Source: QKMZ01 sp012965515
GTDB taxonomy: Bacteria; Cyanobacteriota; Vampirovibrionia; Obscuribacterales; Obscuribacteraceae
Length of the DNA stretch: 64,000 bases
NCBI GenBank assembly: GCA_937879965.1
Contig: CALFMP010000048.1
Span: forward strand, 360,085-424,084
Reading direction: 5' to 3'
Shown here: positions 17,357 to 26,169 of the stretch, in pieces
How positions within the stretch are numbered: the first letter of the stretch is position 1
Layout: every line of letters starts with the position of its first letter
Translations under genes and position numbers: made by a program
The notes under the pieces: generated by a model
What the model was told of the DNA's origin: nothing
Databases searched by the model: none
The model's input: the letters and a program-made list of their open reading frames with translations, nothing else

Positions 17357-19192
17357 TCAGTCGTGGAAAAGGCTTTGATCTGAGTGATCGGCAAGCTGAG
17401 TTGTCTGCGGAAGGTTTGCCGTAGGCAGTGTAAACCAGAAATTGCTACCTTTACCGCTTTGATTTTCAGTCACGCCGATTCTTCCACCATGTGCTTCGAC
17501 AATCATTTTGCAAATCGCCAACCCTAGACCGGTGCCTTGACTTTTGCTTGAAGGCGCTTGTTGATAAGGTTCAAAGATTAGCTGACGATACTCTTCCGGA
17601 ATTCCGGGACCTCTGTCGGTGATCGTGAAGCTTATTTGACTAATAGAATCTGTATTGTCGGCTTCGCTGATAGAGATGCTAATTGTGCCGTTGTCCGGAC
17701 TGAATTTGATGGCATTGGACAGCAGATTCAATATCGTTTGGGTAACCTTTCCGTGATCGCAAAAAATTTCAAAATTTGTTGGGGTGTAATCGATACTCAG
17801 ATTCTTCGTTGCGGCAACTTCTTTGACGAGTGAAATTGCCTCCTTTACGATTTCGTTCGAGCTGCAATAAGTCTTGTCCAGCTGAACTCTGCCTTCGTCC
17901 AGTTTTTGAAAGTCGAGGAGGTCATTGATGAAATTGATCAGAATTTGAACGTTACGACTTGTCGCTTTGATTTCTTTGAGCGCATCAAGGTTATTTACGT
18001 CACCAAGAGAACCCTTTTCAATCATTTCCAGGGTGATACCAAGATTGGTCAGTGGACTGCGCAGGTCATGGCTGACCATATCGATAAAGTCCTGTTTCAA
18101 ACGTGATAAGGCTTTCTCCGCGCTGATGTCGCGAACCACGCAGAATACTCGACTTCGCAGTGGTGACCAAACGGCTGACCAGTGTGTTTCAACTTCTTGT
18201 CCTGTCGCGGCTCTTAGCCTCAGCTCAAAATTTGTCACTTCCTCTGAGCTGCGAGTCTTGCGTAAATATTCGTCGGTGATTAGAAACTCGCTTGCGACTG
18301 CTATGTCGCCAACCGACTTGCCAAGCAAATCTTTCGCAGACACTCCTAGCATTCCTTCGGCTGCGGCGTTTGCTTCAAGAAATATGCCATCTTCGCTTAA
18401 GGAGCAGACAAGGTCACTGACATTGTGGATCAGTGCCATCTCTCTTTCAGACGCGACCTTCACTGCTTCATAGGTGCTGTGCAGGCGTCTATCCAAGCGG
18501 CTGAGTTCGTCATTACCTTTGAGCGGAGGCAAAAGGGTAATTCTTTTCGAAAGGCGCTTACTGTTTTCCGCAATGTGTTCTAACGGTTTTTTGATGCTCC
18601 AGGTAAAAAATGCAAACATAACGGCTGCCACCAAGAGCGATGCGCAGATTGCGAGCCAAATGAAACGCAAGATCTCTCCCTGCGCCTTTGCGAATTTGCT
18701 GAATTCACTTATGCGGAGTTCATTACTCTTGGCGATTACCGTTTGCATCTCCAATATGAAAGGAGGTATGCAGTGCAAAACCCGGTGGAATGTGCTGATT
18801 CTAAGTTTGTCAGGATTGGTTTTTCCGGTGTTTAATGTGTCGGCTGACGACTGAAGGATTGATAGCATTTCCTTCAAGCGTGCATTCAACTTTTGTGTGT
18901 CTTCCGGTGCCAACGTTTTTAGCAGTCCATTCAGCTCCGTCACTTGCTTTGTTTGTTGCGTATTGGGACGATTTATATTTTGAAAATCAAACTCGTGAAA
19001 AACGAGACTTTCATTTATTGACGATGCAACTTTGTTGAGACGCAAGTAAGTCTCACGCATTTGCAAAGCGCGTTCGAGCGAATGCTGTGCGTTGATAAGC
19101 ATGAAGATCACCGCAAAGATGAAAAACCCCTGGCAAACCATGGGAAAGGCAATGAGCATCGCTCCACGCCATTGAAGAGGAAGCGTTTTCAT
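17357..19192 (-). CDS. Membrane sensor histidine kinase (HAMP-PAS-HisKA-HATPase), second of a tandem pair
   Basis: Residues 13-33 and 175-198 are transmembrane helices enclosing an extracytoplasmic helical sensor of about 140 residues. Then come a HAMP-like linker (199-250), a PAS domain (250-360), HisKA with phospho-acceptor His375 ('MVSHDLRSPLTNLG'), and an HATPase with N box 'NLLSNAIKFSP', G1 'DRGPGIPEE' and G2 'GTGLGLAICKMI'. All kinase motifs are intact. The ATG overlaps the stop of the preceding kinase by 4 bp (ATGA), so translation is coupled. It is a paralogue of that kinase with the same architecture. Its partner is presumably the response regulator at the head of the operon. Confidence 0.9.
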   Translation of the reverse strand: MKTLPLQWRGAMLIAFPMVCQGFFIFAVIFMLINAQHSLERALQMRETYLRLNKVASSINESLVFHEFDFQNINRPNTQQTKQVTELNGLLKTLAPEDTQKLNARLKEMLSILQSSADTLNTGKTNPDKLRISTFHRVLHCIPPFILEMQTVIAKSNELRISEFSKFAKAQGEILRFIWLAICASLLVAAVMFAFFTWSIKKPLEHIAENSKRLSKRITLLPPLKGNDELSRLDRRLHSTYEAVKVASEREMALIHNVSDLVCSLSEDGIFLEANAAAEGMLGVSAKDLLGKSVGDIAVASEFLITDEYLRKTRSSEEVTNFELRLRAATGQEVETHWSAVWSPLRSRVFCVVRDISAEKALSRLKQDFIDMVSHDLRSPLTNLGITLEMIEKGSLGDVNNLDALKEIKATSRNVQILINFINDLLDFQKLDEGRVQLDKTYCSSNEIVKEAISLVKEVAATKNLSIDYTPTNFEIFCDHGKVTQTILNLLSNAIKFSPDNGTISISISEADNTDSISQISFTITDRGPGIPEEYRQLIFEPYQQAPSSKSQGTGLGLAICKMIVEAHGGRIGVTENQSGKGSNFWFTLPTANLPQTTQLADHSDQSLFHD

Positions 19193-21003
19193 AAATCCTC
19201 CTCCTCCTCGTCCATTAGGCGTGGTACTTGGACCCAGAAGCGGCTACCTTTTCCTAACTCGCTTTCTACTCCAACAATGCCTCCATGCTCTCGTATGATT
19301 GCTTGCACAATTGCCAGCCCAAGTCCCGTGCTTTTGAGCGACCTATTCGTGCTTTTGCCAGCTTGCTGGAAACGATCGAAAACTAGACTCACATGCTCTG
19401 GAGCTATTCCGGGGCCACAATCTGTAATGCCAATTTCAACGAAACCATTCGACTGTTTGACATCGAACTTAATCGTTGAACCTTGAGGCGAGAACTTGAT
19501 TGCATTGGAAAGGAGATTCACGAGCACCTGAGTCAGGCGCTTAACATCGACTAAAATCGCTGCATCTCCCGAAGGTCCGGTGATATTGACGCCGGATTTT
19601 GATGCAAAGCTTTCCAGTTGCTCTTTTGCATAGCTGCATACCTCTGCTGCGCTCGCCACTTCTGTTTGCAGAGTGATTGTTCCAGATCCAATTTTTTCAA
19701 GCTCGAGCAAATCGTGAACCAATTGCGAAAGTATTTCCATACTATTTCGCGACTTTGTCAGCTGTGACTTTACACGTGCCGGCAGTTCACCCAAGCGGTT
19801 TTCGGCGAGCATGGATAGTCCTATGGATACGGAATTCAGAGGAGTGCGCAGGTCGTGACTGACCATCGCCAGGAAGTCTTGCTTGAGTTTTTCCATTGCA
19901 CGCAACTGAGTTACATCGTGAGCTACGCAGTAGTAAATTTGGTCTTCGGATCGCCAGTTAATTGTCCAGAGAAATGTTTTCTGAGTTCCGTCCTTGCAGC
20001 GAATTGTGTTTTCCAGCTTTCCTTGATTGGCTCCTTCTGCAATTTCCAGAAATCCGAGTCTAGTAGACTCTGTGTTCTCTTCCGTTAGTAATGACAATAT
20101 GATTCTGCCGGAAAGTTCATCTATTTCATAACCCCAATTTCTTGTTGCTGCTTTTCCGATATCGCGCAGTCGCAAGTTTTTATCGATACTACAGAGAACA
20201 TCGGTTGCGTTGTCCAGAATTGCTAGCTCGCGTTTTCTCGCTTCTTCCAGCTCCTGTCCAGCCGTATAAACAGCCTGGTCCAGTTCGGCGATTTCATCAC
20301 TTCCGGCTTGAACTGCAAACAGAGGTTGTCGGTAAGAAATTCGTTTTGTGTTCTCGCTTATGTTCTTCAGTCTTTTAACGATGTCCAGAGTAAAAGCGCG
20401 ACTTATCCAGAGGCAGATTGCACAACTGGTTGCTAAACCTAGAATTAGCCAAGCATGAAATTGACTTTGAAATCGTGCCATCTCATTTGGTTGCATGGCA
20501 CCCAATTGTCCTTCTATGTTGAAGGCCAGATCATTGAGTCCCTTCGCCTCCAGCATCAGTGGCATCAATTCTTGCTGGTCGATTATCGTGCGATACATTG
20601 GCCTGTGACCAGGAGTTAGAATCTCGCTTCTAAACTTCGCAATGATCACACTTGCATGTTTGTGAAAGCTCTCGAGACCTTCTCGCAATTCTACAAATTC
20701 AGGAAACTTCTCACCTCCTTCCAGAACGAAAGGAGTTGTCTCTATGTCCATTGTTTCGATCGCGGTCAGTCTCTTGTTTTTGTCTTTCTCTTTGTCATCG
20801 AGAGCGCCGCAAATTGCCAGGTAGAGAGAACCTCGCTGCTGTGTCATTGTGGCAAGAGCATCAATTGAGCGCTGCACACGAAACAGTTTCGTAAAAGTAT
20901 CGGATAGCATCACTGCCAGGTAAGAGGCGAATGAAATTTCAATCAGTACCGGCACCAAAACCAGTATCAATCCCTTGGCAGTAATGTTCAGCCGTGAAAA
21001 CAA
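19189..21003 (-). CDS. Membrane sensor histidine kinase (HAMP-PAS-HisKA-HATPase), first of a tandem pair
   Basis: Transmembrane helices at about 10-33 and 181-203 bracket a helical sensor. A HAMP region, a PAS domain (255-365), HisKA with His383 ('MVSHDLRTPLNSVS') and a complete HATPase ('NLLSNAIKFSP', 'DCGPGIAPE', 'STGLGLAIVQAI') follow. The C-terminus ends in an acidic run of aspartates and glutamates, which is unusual. The gene starts 4 nt after the response regulator and overlaps the next kinase by 4 bp. Two kinases with one regulator imply signal integration, or control of phosphatase activity by one partner. Confidence 0.9.
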   Translation of the reverse strand: MFSRLNITAKGLILVLVPVLIEISFASYLAVMLSDTFTKLFRVQRSIDALATMTQQRGSLYLAICGALDDKEKDKNKRLTAIETMDIETTPFVLEGGEKFPEFVELREGLESFHKHASVIIAKFRSEILTPGHRPMYRTIIDQQELMPLMLEAKGLNDLAFNIEGQLGAMQPNEMARFQSQFHAWLILGLATSCAICLWISRAFTLDIVKRLKNISENTKRISYRQPLFAVQAGSDEIAELDQAVYTAGQELEEARKRELAILDNATDVLCSIDKNLRLRDIGKAATRNWGYEIDELSGRIILSLLTEENTESTRLGFLEIAEGANQGKLENTIRCKDGTQKTFLWTINWRSEDQIYYCVAHDVTQLRAMEKLKQDFLAMVSHDLRTPLNSVSIGLSMLAENRLGELPARVKSQLTKSRNSMEILSQLVHDLLELEKIGSGTITLQTEVASAAEVCSYAKEQLESFASKSGVNITGPSGDAAILVDVKRLTQVLVNLLSNAIKFSPQGSTIKFDVKQSNGFVEIGITDCGPGIAPEHVSLVFDRFQQAGKSTNRSLKSTGLGLAIVQAIIREHGGIVGVESELGKGSRFWVQVPRLMDEEEEDL

Positions 21004-21007
21004 TGCT

Positions 21008-21682
21008 TTATTCTGACTCGATGCAGTAACCCTGGCGCAAAACTGTTTTTACCAGGTCGCCTAACTCAATCTCCGTAAGTTTATGCCGGAGGGTTTTCAT
21101 GCATGTACGTACAGTTTCCTCTGAAACTTCGCTGTCCATTGGCCAAACGCTATCCAGTAGATTCTTCGATGAATAAAACCTGTTGGTATGGCGCATCAAG
21201 AATTCGAGCAAGGAGGTTTCTCTTGGTGACAAGCGAGTAGTGCGCTCACCATACTTGACGTTGCGTGTAAGAATGTCTAGAGTTGCACCTTTCACGGTAA
21301 GGTCGTTTGAGGTGAGTCCTGCTGCTCGTCTCAAGAGGCTTTTTATTCTGGCTGACAGTTCGCGCTCATGAAATGGTTTGGTTAAATAGTCGTCTGCCCC
21401 GGCCGTCAGACCCAACTCTTTATGGTCGATATCGCTCTCGCCGGTCAAAAAGATTATTGGTGTGGTGCCGCCTAATTTGCGGAACTTCTGGCACACCTCC
21501 AGTCCGGTGATACCAGATAGATTCCAGTCCAGAACAATTACGTCGAAATTGAAATTGTTGAGCATCTGCAAGGCATCTTCGCCCGAACTTGCGGATTCCA
21601 CCAGGTATTTTTCCGATGTAAGCCATGCGCTTATATGACGCAAAAGTTCCTGGTCGTCTTCGACAATCAAAAGTTTTGGCAT
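21008..21682 (-). CDS. OmpR/PhoB-family response regulator
   Basis: A receiver domain (1-118) with the acidic pair in 'IVEDDQ', phospho-acceptor Asp52 ('VIVLDWNLSG'), conserved Thr80 and Lys102 ('LTKPFHERE') is joined to a winged helix-turn-helix of OmpR type ('LSPRETSLLEFLMRH ... VRTCMKTLRHKL'). All phosphorylation residues are present. It is the first gene of the operon with two kinases and a symporter and most likely binds DNA to regulate that operon. The roughly 235-bp region upstream (21683-21917) must carry the promoter. It also contains a GGGCGG/CCGCCC inverted repeat around 21854-21873. Confidence 0.93.
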   Translation of the reverse strand: MPKLLIVEDDQELLRHISAWLTSEKYLVESASSGEDALQMLNNFNFDVIVLDWNLSGITGLEVCQKFRKLGGTTPIIFLTGESDIDHKELGLTAGADDYLTKPFHERELSARIKSLLRRAAGLTSNDLTVKGATLDILTRNVKYGERTTRLSPRETSLLEFLMRHTNRFYSSKNLLDSVWPMDSEVSEETVRTCMKTLRHKLTEIELGDLVKTVLRQGYCIESE

Positions 21683-21917
21683 CTGTCTAGTGTGTCCCCA
21701 AAGTCACTAGGAGCCGACTCAAATAGCAAAGGATTCCGTTAGATCTCTAACTAAAGCTCTAGGTATTTATTACATGCCAAATTTTGTCCGCCGGCAATCC
21801 TTATTATCGGAAGCTGAAGGCTGCTAACCGCGATCGCATGAGCGACCGTCCATAGGGCGGCATTATTCCCGCCCGCATGAAAGGAACATGCCGTGCGCTG
21901 CTGCGCGAAGTTTCGAA

Positions 21918-23879
21918 CTATTTCTGTAACATGTCGGCGGTGGCGAGCCAGTCTTCCACATAAATCTTGTCGAATGCCGCAGAAAAGGCGCTTAGGGACA
22001 AGGTTGTCGAGCCATCTGCATTACGATGAGTAGGATCTGAAAAGTTGTCAGCGGAGTTATCTCTAAGCGGGTCGCTTACCGTTACGCGGCCGCCTCTATG
22101 GTCGAAATTGGTGACTCCGCAAACGGCGCTCTTTGAGATGAAGCGGTTCCCGTTCATGCGCGGGCTGTTTCTTAATCCGGCTGCAATCATGATTCGGCGC
22201 TGTTTAAATGTGTTGCGCATGAAGGTGTTCAATTCTGTGAGTGGCATATCGGTGGTGTTTATCCAGCGTCCGCTCTGTCCGTTCAGCAGACGGCAAATTC
22301 TTTCCACCGCTTGTAAGTGATCTAGATCCTGAGTTCCGGTTCGCACATTTTCATATTGCTCATACGCGTTTTCAATAACGGCCATCCAGAAACCGAATTT
22401 ACTTCCGTGCAAGTATTCAGCCAGACAGCTGCTCGTGGGAGCGTTTACAGTTATTGGATTTGCTTCGCCAGGGAAAGTCACCTTGAATCGACCGTCGACC
22501 GTTGGGCTAATCATGCGCACAACCAGATGTGGACACTGAACGATCAAAGATTCAAAAACTGCATTGAAAATGCCTAGTGCCGGATCGTTCTCTCGGCGTT
22601 GAATGGCTTGTGGCACTATGCTTTCCATCGCATTCGCCGGATCGACGAACAGTGTTCGAGTAGATGTTTCACTTGCTTGCAAGCACTCGTCTGTCCCCCA
22701 ACCGGCAATCTGGATGTGACCGCGGATCTCTCTCTTGTATCCGTCTTTGTAATACTGGACTAAATCGCTTCTTGTGAGATAGTTTGCTTTCGCGGCAAAT
22801 GCTGCGTTTTTCCCTTCAAACTGATTGCGCATCTCTTCATACATTGTTTGCAAAATTGCTTTGGAGACATTGTCTCGTTCATGTCGCTTGTCATATGCAA
22901 TACGAACTTGATTCATTGACACTGCACCTTCTCCAGTAATGTCAAGTTCATCAAAAAGCGTTCTTACCACTGCCACTGCATGCAGTGGCGCAGCGCATCT
23001 CGAGTCTTGTTCAAGCTTTGTGGCTTCGTCGAAAGAAAGAATGTCGTCGATTGTAATACCGGAGCCCTGGCGGCACAGTGCATGGCGTCGGCTCGCGCAA
23101 ATTGCATCGAAGTGGGATTGCATCATCGATATTAGTTGAATTGCATCCGACTCTTGCCAAATTTGTCGAGCTGCCAGCTCAAGTTCCTCTTTGCTCAGAC
23201 TCGAGTCTTGGTTTTTATCGATGCTTCTAAAAATAGCAAACAGTGTTCGCTTCAAATCAAAGCCTGCCGTAAATGGAGTCCAAACCACGATTCGTCCACT
23301 TAGAGTGCATGTTTGAATGACGCCTGCGGAACTAATAACTTGATACGTTCCATCAGGAATCACAACCATGGACATGTCGCATGTTTGTCCTTCCGATGAT
23401 TTCCATCTCGAGATATTTTTATGATCGGGCTGCGTAATGCGAGTCCATTCCATACCATCTCTATCCAAGACGCGCACTAGCCTTTCGGATTCGTCGTATT
23501 CGAATTCGGCGACACTTCTGTCCGGATACTTAATTCGGTGCGGCCTAATATTCCAGCGACCATACCAAATCACAGCACCAGAATCATCTGTTGTTTGTCG
23601 ATCCAGCCACTTCTCACTTTGTGTTTGGGATGAAGCGGACTCCGTAGTGTGAATCTCAACTGCCTGAGATGGTGTCAATGCTGGTGGCACCGTAGGCACC
23701 GGTGTGAGAGCTTGTGTCGGAGTCGCCGGAGTTTCGAAATTGAAGGTTGACGTAAAGACGGGTTGAAAAAACTCGTAGACAAATTCGCCCGGCGCTAAGT
23801 CTTTGTCTTCTTTGTTGTCTTGAGAAAATGCCTGTTGATTCATCGAAGTAAAATCCGCCGCCGCTGGTTGCTGAACCAC
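21918..23879 (-). CDS. EF-hand protein with a calpain-like domain lacking the catalytic residues
   Basis: A Pro/Thr-rich N-terminus (to residue 95) leads to a small domain with an RHS-like motif ('IKYPDRSVAEFEYDESERLV', 117-136). A canonical EF-hand follows (Asp221, Asn223, Asp225, Ser227, Glu232), then a degenerate one at 313-324 that ends in Gln. Residues 425-610 follow the calpain (peptidase C2) plan: 'PHLVVRMISPTVDGRFKVTF', 'FGFWMAVIENAYEQY', 'GGRVTVSDPL'. In my alignment the catalytic Cys is Phe438, the His is Ser584 and the Asn is Asp603. It should therefore be a non-proteolytic calcium-binding or scaffold protein. The GTG start is uncertain; ATG at residue 13 is possible. There is no signal peptide. 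The calpain assignment comes from pattern recognition only. Confidence 0.65.
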   Translation of the reverse strand: MVQQPAAADFTSMNQQAFSQDNKEDKDLAPGEFVYEFFQPVFTSTFNFETPATPTQALTPVPTVPPALTPSQAVEIHTTESASSQTQSEKWLDRQTTDDSGAVIWYGRWNIRPHRIKYPDRSVAEFEYDESERLVRVLDRDGMEWTRITQPDHKNISRWKSSEGQTCDMSMVVIPDGTYQVISSAGVIQTCTLSGRIVVWTPFTAGFDLKRTLFAIFRSIDKNQDSSLSKEELELAARQIWQESDAIQLISMMQSHFDAICASRRHALCRQGSGITIDDILSFDEATKLEQDSRCAAPLHAVAVVRTLFDELDITGEGAVSMNQVRIAYDKRHERDNVSKAILQTMYEEMRNQFEGKNAAFAAKANYLTRSDLVQYYKDGYKREIRGHIQIAGWGTDECLQASETSTRTLFVDPANAMESIVPQAIQRRENDPALGIFNAVFESLIVQCPHLVVRMISPTVDGRFKVTFPGEANPITVNAPTSSCLAEYLHGSKFGFWMAVIENAYEQYENVRTGTQDLDHLQAVERICRLLNGQSGRWINTTDMPLTELNTFMRNTFKQRRIMIAAGLRNSPRMNGNRFISKSAVCGVTNFDHRGGRVTVSDPLRDNSADNFSDPTHRNADGSTTLSLSAFSAAFDKIYVEDWLATADMLQK

Positions 23880-24076
23880 CGTGGAAAAGGGTTGTTTGGA
23901 AAAGAGAGGTTTGTGTTAACAACGTATCACGACTAATGAGTCTATTAGCAGTTCTTAACAACGTGCTAATTATCACGACCCAAGCGCGTTTCCCGACCTA
24001 TATATAGGTTTATTTCACATATGCAGAATCAATGGTGCTGCATCAGATTGAGAGCAACCGCAAAGTCTTTGACTGA

Positions 24077-25474
24077 CTAAGCTACGGCTGTGCCACCGTT
24101 TTGTTTCTTGAAGTTTTCGACGACGCCTTTGACTGTTGCGACATACTGCCGTTCATTGTTGCCGTCGCTCGATGGCGCGTACACGCTGATTACTTGTGAC
24201 ATCGTTTCCAATCCGCGTTTTTGGACGTAGCTTTCGTCGATTAATCTCGCCCAGTCGCGAGCACCTTCTGCCCATGTGTTGTATTTGCGGAAAGTGCCGT
24301 CGGTTTGACCTGATTCCGGAGAGGTGCCCTTGATGTTTCCTAAGCTGTGATTGCCATTGGCGCGACCGAATTTGCCGCACGTAGACTCTTGAAGGAAGAA
24401 GCCCACTGCCACAGCAGGATCAATGCCACGATCCGTGCATGCGTCATAGAGGGCTTGGGAGAAGCCCTGCTCTTTCGCCGCTGGCGAGCCCATCTTGGTG
24501 AGGAATTCCTGTATTTGATCAACGGTGCATGAAGGTGGTCCTTTGATTGCCAAATCTCCGGCAACTGGAGCCGGAATGGCAGACCGGTCAATGGGGCCGC
24601 CGGCGTCAAGGCTGCCGTCGCGATATCCGCTGGACGGGGCAGAACCGATATTGCTGTTGCCGACACGCTCTGGTGCTCCTCCACCGGGACCTCCTCCGCC
24701 GGAATAGCCTCCTGAGGCTACCGGTTGGGGCATTTCTCTGGGAGCTGCTTGCTGAACTGGTGCTTCTTGCTGTGGTTGGATTTGCGGCATTTCAACGCGC
24801 GGCTGAGCTTGCTGTTGAGGCGCCGGGACATCGACGTCTGCTGTCTGAGCCGTGTGTAGCATGCCTTTCAGGAATTCCGGAATGCCAGTTGCACCGGGAT
24901 TGGCCTTTTGCCAGTAGAAAATCTTCTCTTGAACAGCGGCCACTTGCAGTTGTTGAGCAACTTTCTTGGCTGCCTCTAAACCTTGCTTATTGTCCACCTG
25001 CACTGTGATTGAGCCGTCAGGGTTGGGCGTGGTTTTGGCCGGGTTTTTGACCATCTTTCCGTCGTCACCGACGATATAGTCCGGGACTTGCCCGCTAGCT
25101 GCAGTTACGAATTTGACGTTTTTGTCGTCTGCGGTCCATTCACTGATTTGGGACCACGCTGCTGCATCTATCCCCGCCGGTGGCGCTGGAGCGTCGATTG
25201 GGCGGATAAAGAGAGAGCTCGGAAAAGAGTCAGGGGCGCTCGGTTTTGCAAACCGGGTAGTCTGAAAGTCGCCCTGAAACGCAGCAGTGGCCGTATTTAC
25301 AGCCAATGAATCGGATGCGGTTACGGAACTGATTGATGCGTCGAAATTCGCGTTAGCGACCACAACATGTGCCTCGTAGGACAGGCCTGCGTCAAATCTG
25401 TATAGGTAGCTTAAGGGGCTATTTTCCGGGAGTATAGATCTGGCCTGGGTCCGTGTCCATGGTAGAAATCCCAT
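24077..25474 (-). CDS. Glucosaminidase-type peptidoglycan hydrolase
   Basis: The C-terminal third (about 325-460) is a lysozyme-like glucosaminidase domain: 'ALYDACTDRGIDPAVAVGFF', the catalytic Glu363 in 'FLQESTCGKFG', then 'NHSLGNIKGT', 'FRKYNTWAEGARDWARLI' and 'VYAPSSDGNNERQYV'. The domain hydrolyses the glycan strand of peptidoglycan. Before it lies a Gln/Pro/Gly-rich linker (215-310). The first 200 residues carry no domain I recognise and no clear signal peptide, so export, if any, is by another route. The start at 25474 has a poor ribosome site and a later start cannot be excluded. The gap to the calpain-like gene (23880-24076) contains a repeated TTAACAACGT but no gene. Confidence 0.8.
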   Translation of the reverse strand: MGFLPWTRTQARSILPENSPLSYLYRFDAGLSYEAHVVVANANFDASISSVTASDSLAVNTATAAFQGDFQTTRFAKPSAPDSFPSSLFIRPIDAPAPPAGIDAAAWSQISEWTADDKNVKFVTAASGQVPDYIVGDDGKMVKNPAKTTPNPDGSITVQVDNKQGLEAAKKVAQQLQVAAVQEKIFYWQKANPGATGIPEFLKGMLHTAQTADVDVPAPQQQAQPRVEMPQIQPQQEAPVQQAAPREMPQPVASGGYSGGGGPGGGAPERVGNSNIGSAPSSGYRDGSLDAGGPIDRSAIPAPVAGDLAIKGPPSCTVDQIQEFLTKMGSPAAKEQGFSQALYDACTDRGIDPAVAVGFFLQESTCGKFGRANGNHSLGNIKGTSPESGQTDGTFRKYNTWAEGARDWARLIDESYVQKRGLETMSQVISVYAPSSDGNNERQYVATVKGVVENFKKQNGGTAVA

Positions 25475-25532
25475 GGGCTGATGCTTTTGGGTCCCGAACA
25501 GTTAACGCCAGCAGGTCTGAGTAACCTCGAGC

Positions 25533-26114
25533 TTACTCTAGACTCCAAACATCACTTTTGTGTGATCGTTTGAGGTGCATGAGCTGGCAATTGTTGATTT
25601 CGCCGTAGGGCAGCTCCAGATGGCGGGCAACGCGATGCCAGACTCCACCGTGGGCAACTATGAGGACGGGGCCGGGATGGGAAAGTGCTGTCTCCAACCC
25701 TTTTCGAACTCGGGCGGCAAACTCCTCGTTGCTCTCTCCGCCAGGCGGATTTCCGACTCTGAAGTCGAGTTCGTGCCAGGAGCGACGCTCCCATTCGCCC
25801 AGGTGCCACTCTCTAAGCTCGTCGACTACGACCACTTCGGCATTGATAGCTTCATTGATGATTTCAGCAGTTTGGCGAGCCCTAATCATCGGGCTGACGC
25901 AAATTGTTTTGACACAACGGAAGTGATGAATCGCATCGCTTTCTCTGAGCGCACGTGCTTGTTCCATTCCAGTTGCATTCAGTTCAATGTCCCAACCGGC
26001 GCCAGCGGCTAATTCCGCCAGGTTCGCATCCGTTTGCCCGTGTCTGACGAAGAAGAATTTCTCTTCCAAAATTTCTTCGACCGTAGGCTTTTCTTGTTCT
26101 GCTTGTTGTGACAT
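25533..26114 (-). CDS. Histidine phosphatase family protein (second copy)
   Basis: A second branch-1 histidine phosphatase, 193 residues. Arg24 and His25 lie in 'FFVRHGQTDANLAE', followed by 'IELNATGMEQARALRES', 'VSPMIRARQTAEII', 'REWHLGEWE' and 'VLIVAHGGVWHRVARHL'. It is clearly diverged from the copy at 7.6 kb, for example in the last motif, so substrates probably differ. The first 18 residues are a charged extension. It is co-directional with the membrane protein upstream, with a 55-bp gap. Confidence 0.87.
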   Translation of the reverse strand: MSQQAEQEKPTVEEILEEKFFFVRHGQTDANLAELAAGAGWDIELNATGMEQARALRESDAIHHFRCVKTICVSPMIRARQTAEIINEAINAEVVVVDELREWHLGEWERRSWHELDFRVGNPPGGESNEEFAARVRKGLETALSHPGPVLIVAHGGVWHRVARHLELPYGEINNCQLMHLKRSHKSDVWSLE

Positions 26115-26169
26115 GAGGCGTCTCCGGTTTTTGACCGTACAAGACTACCAGAAAAAACGCGAATCTTCC

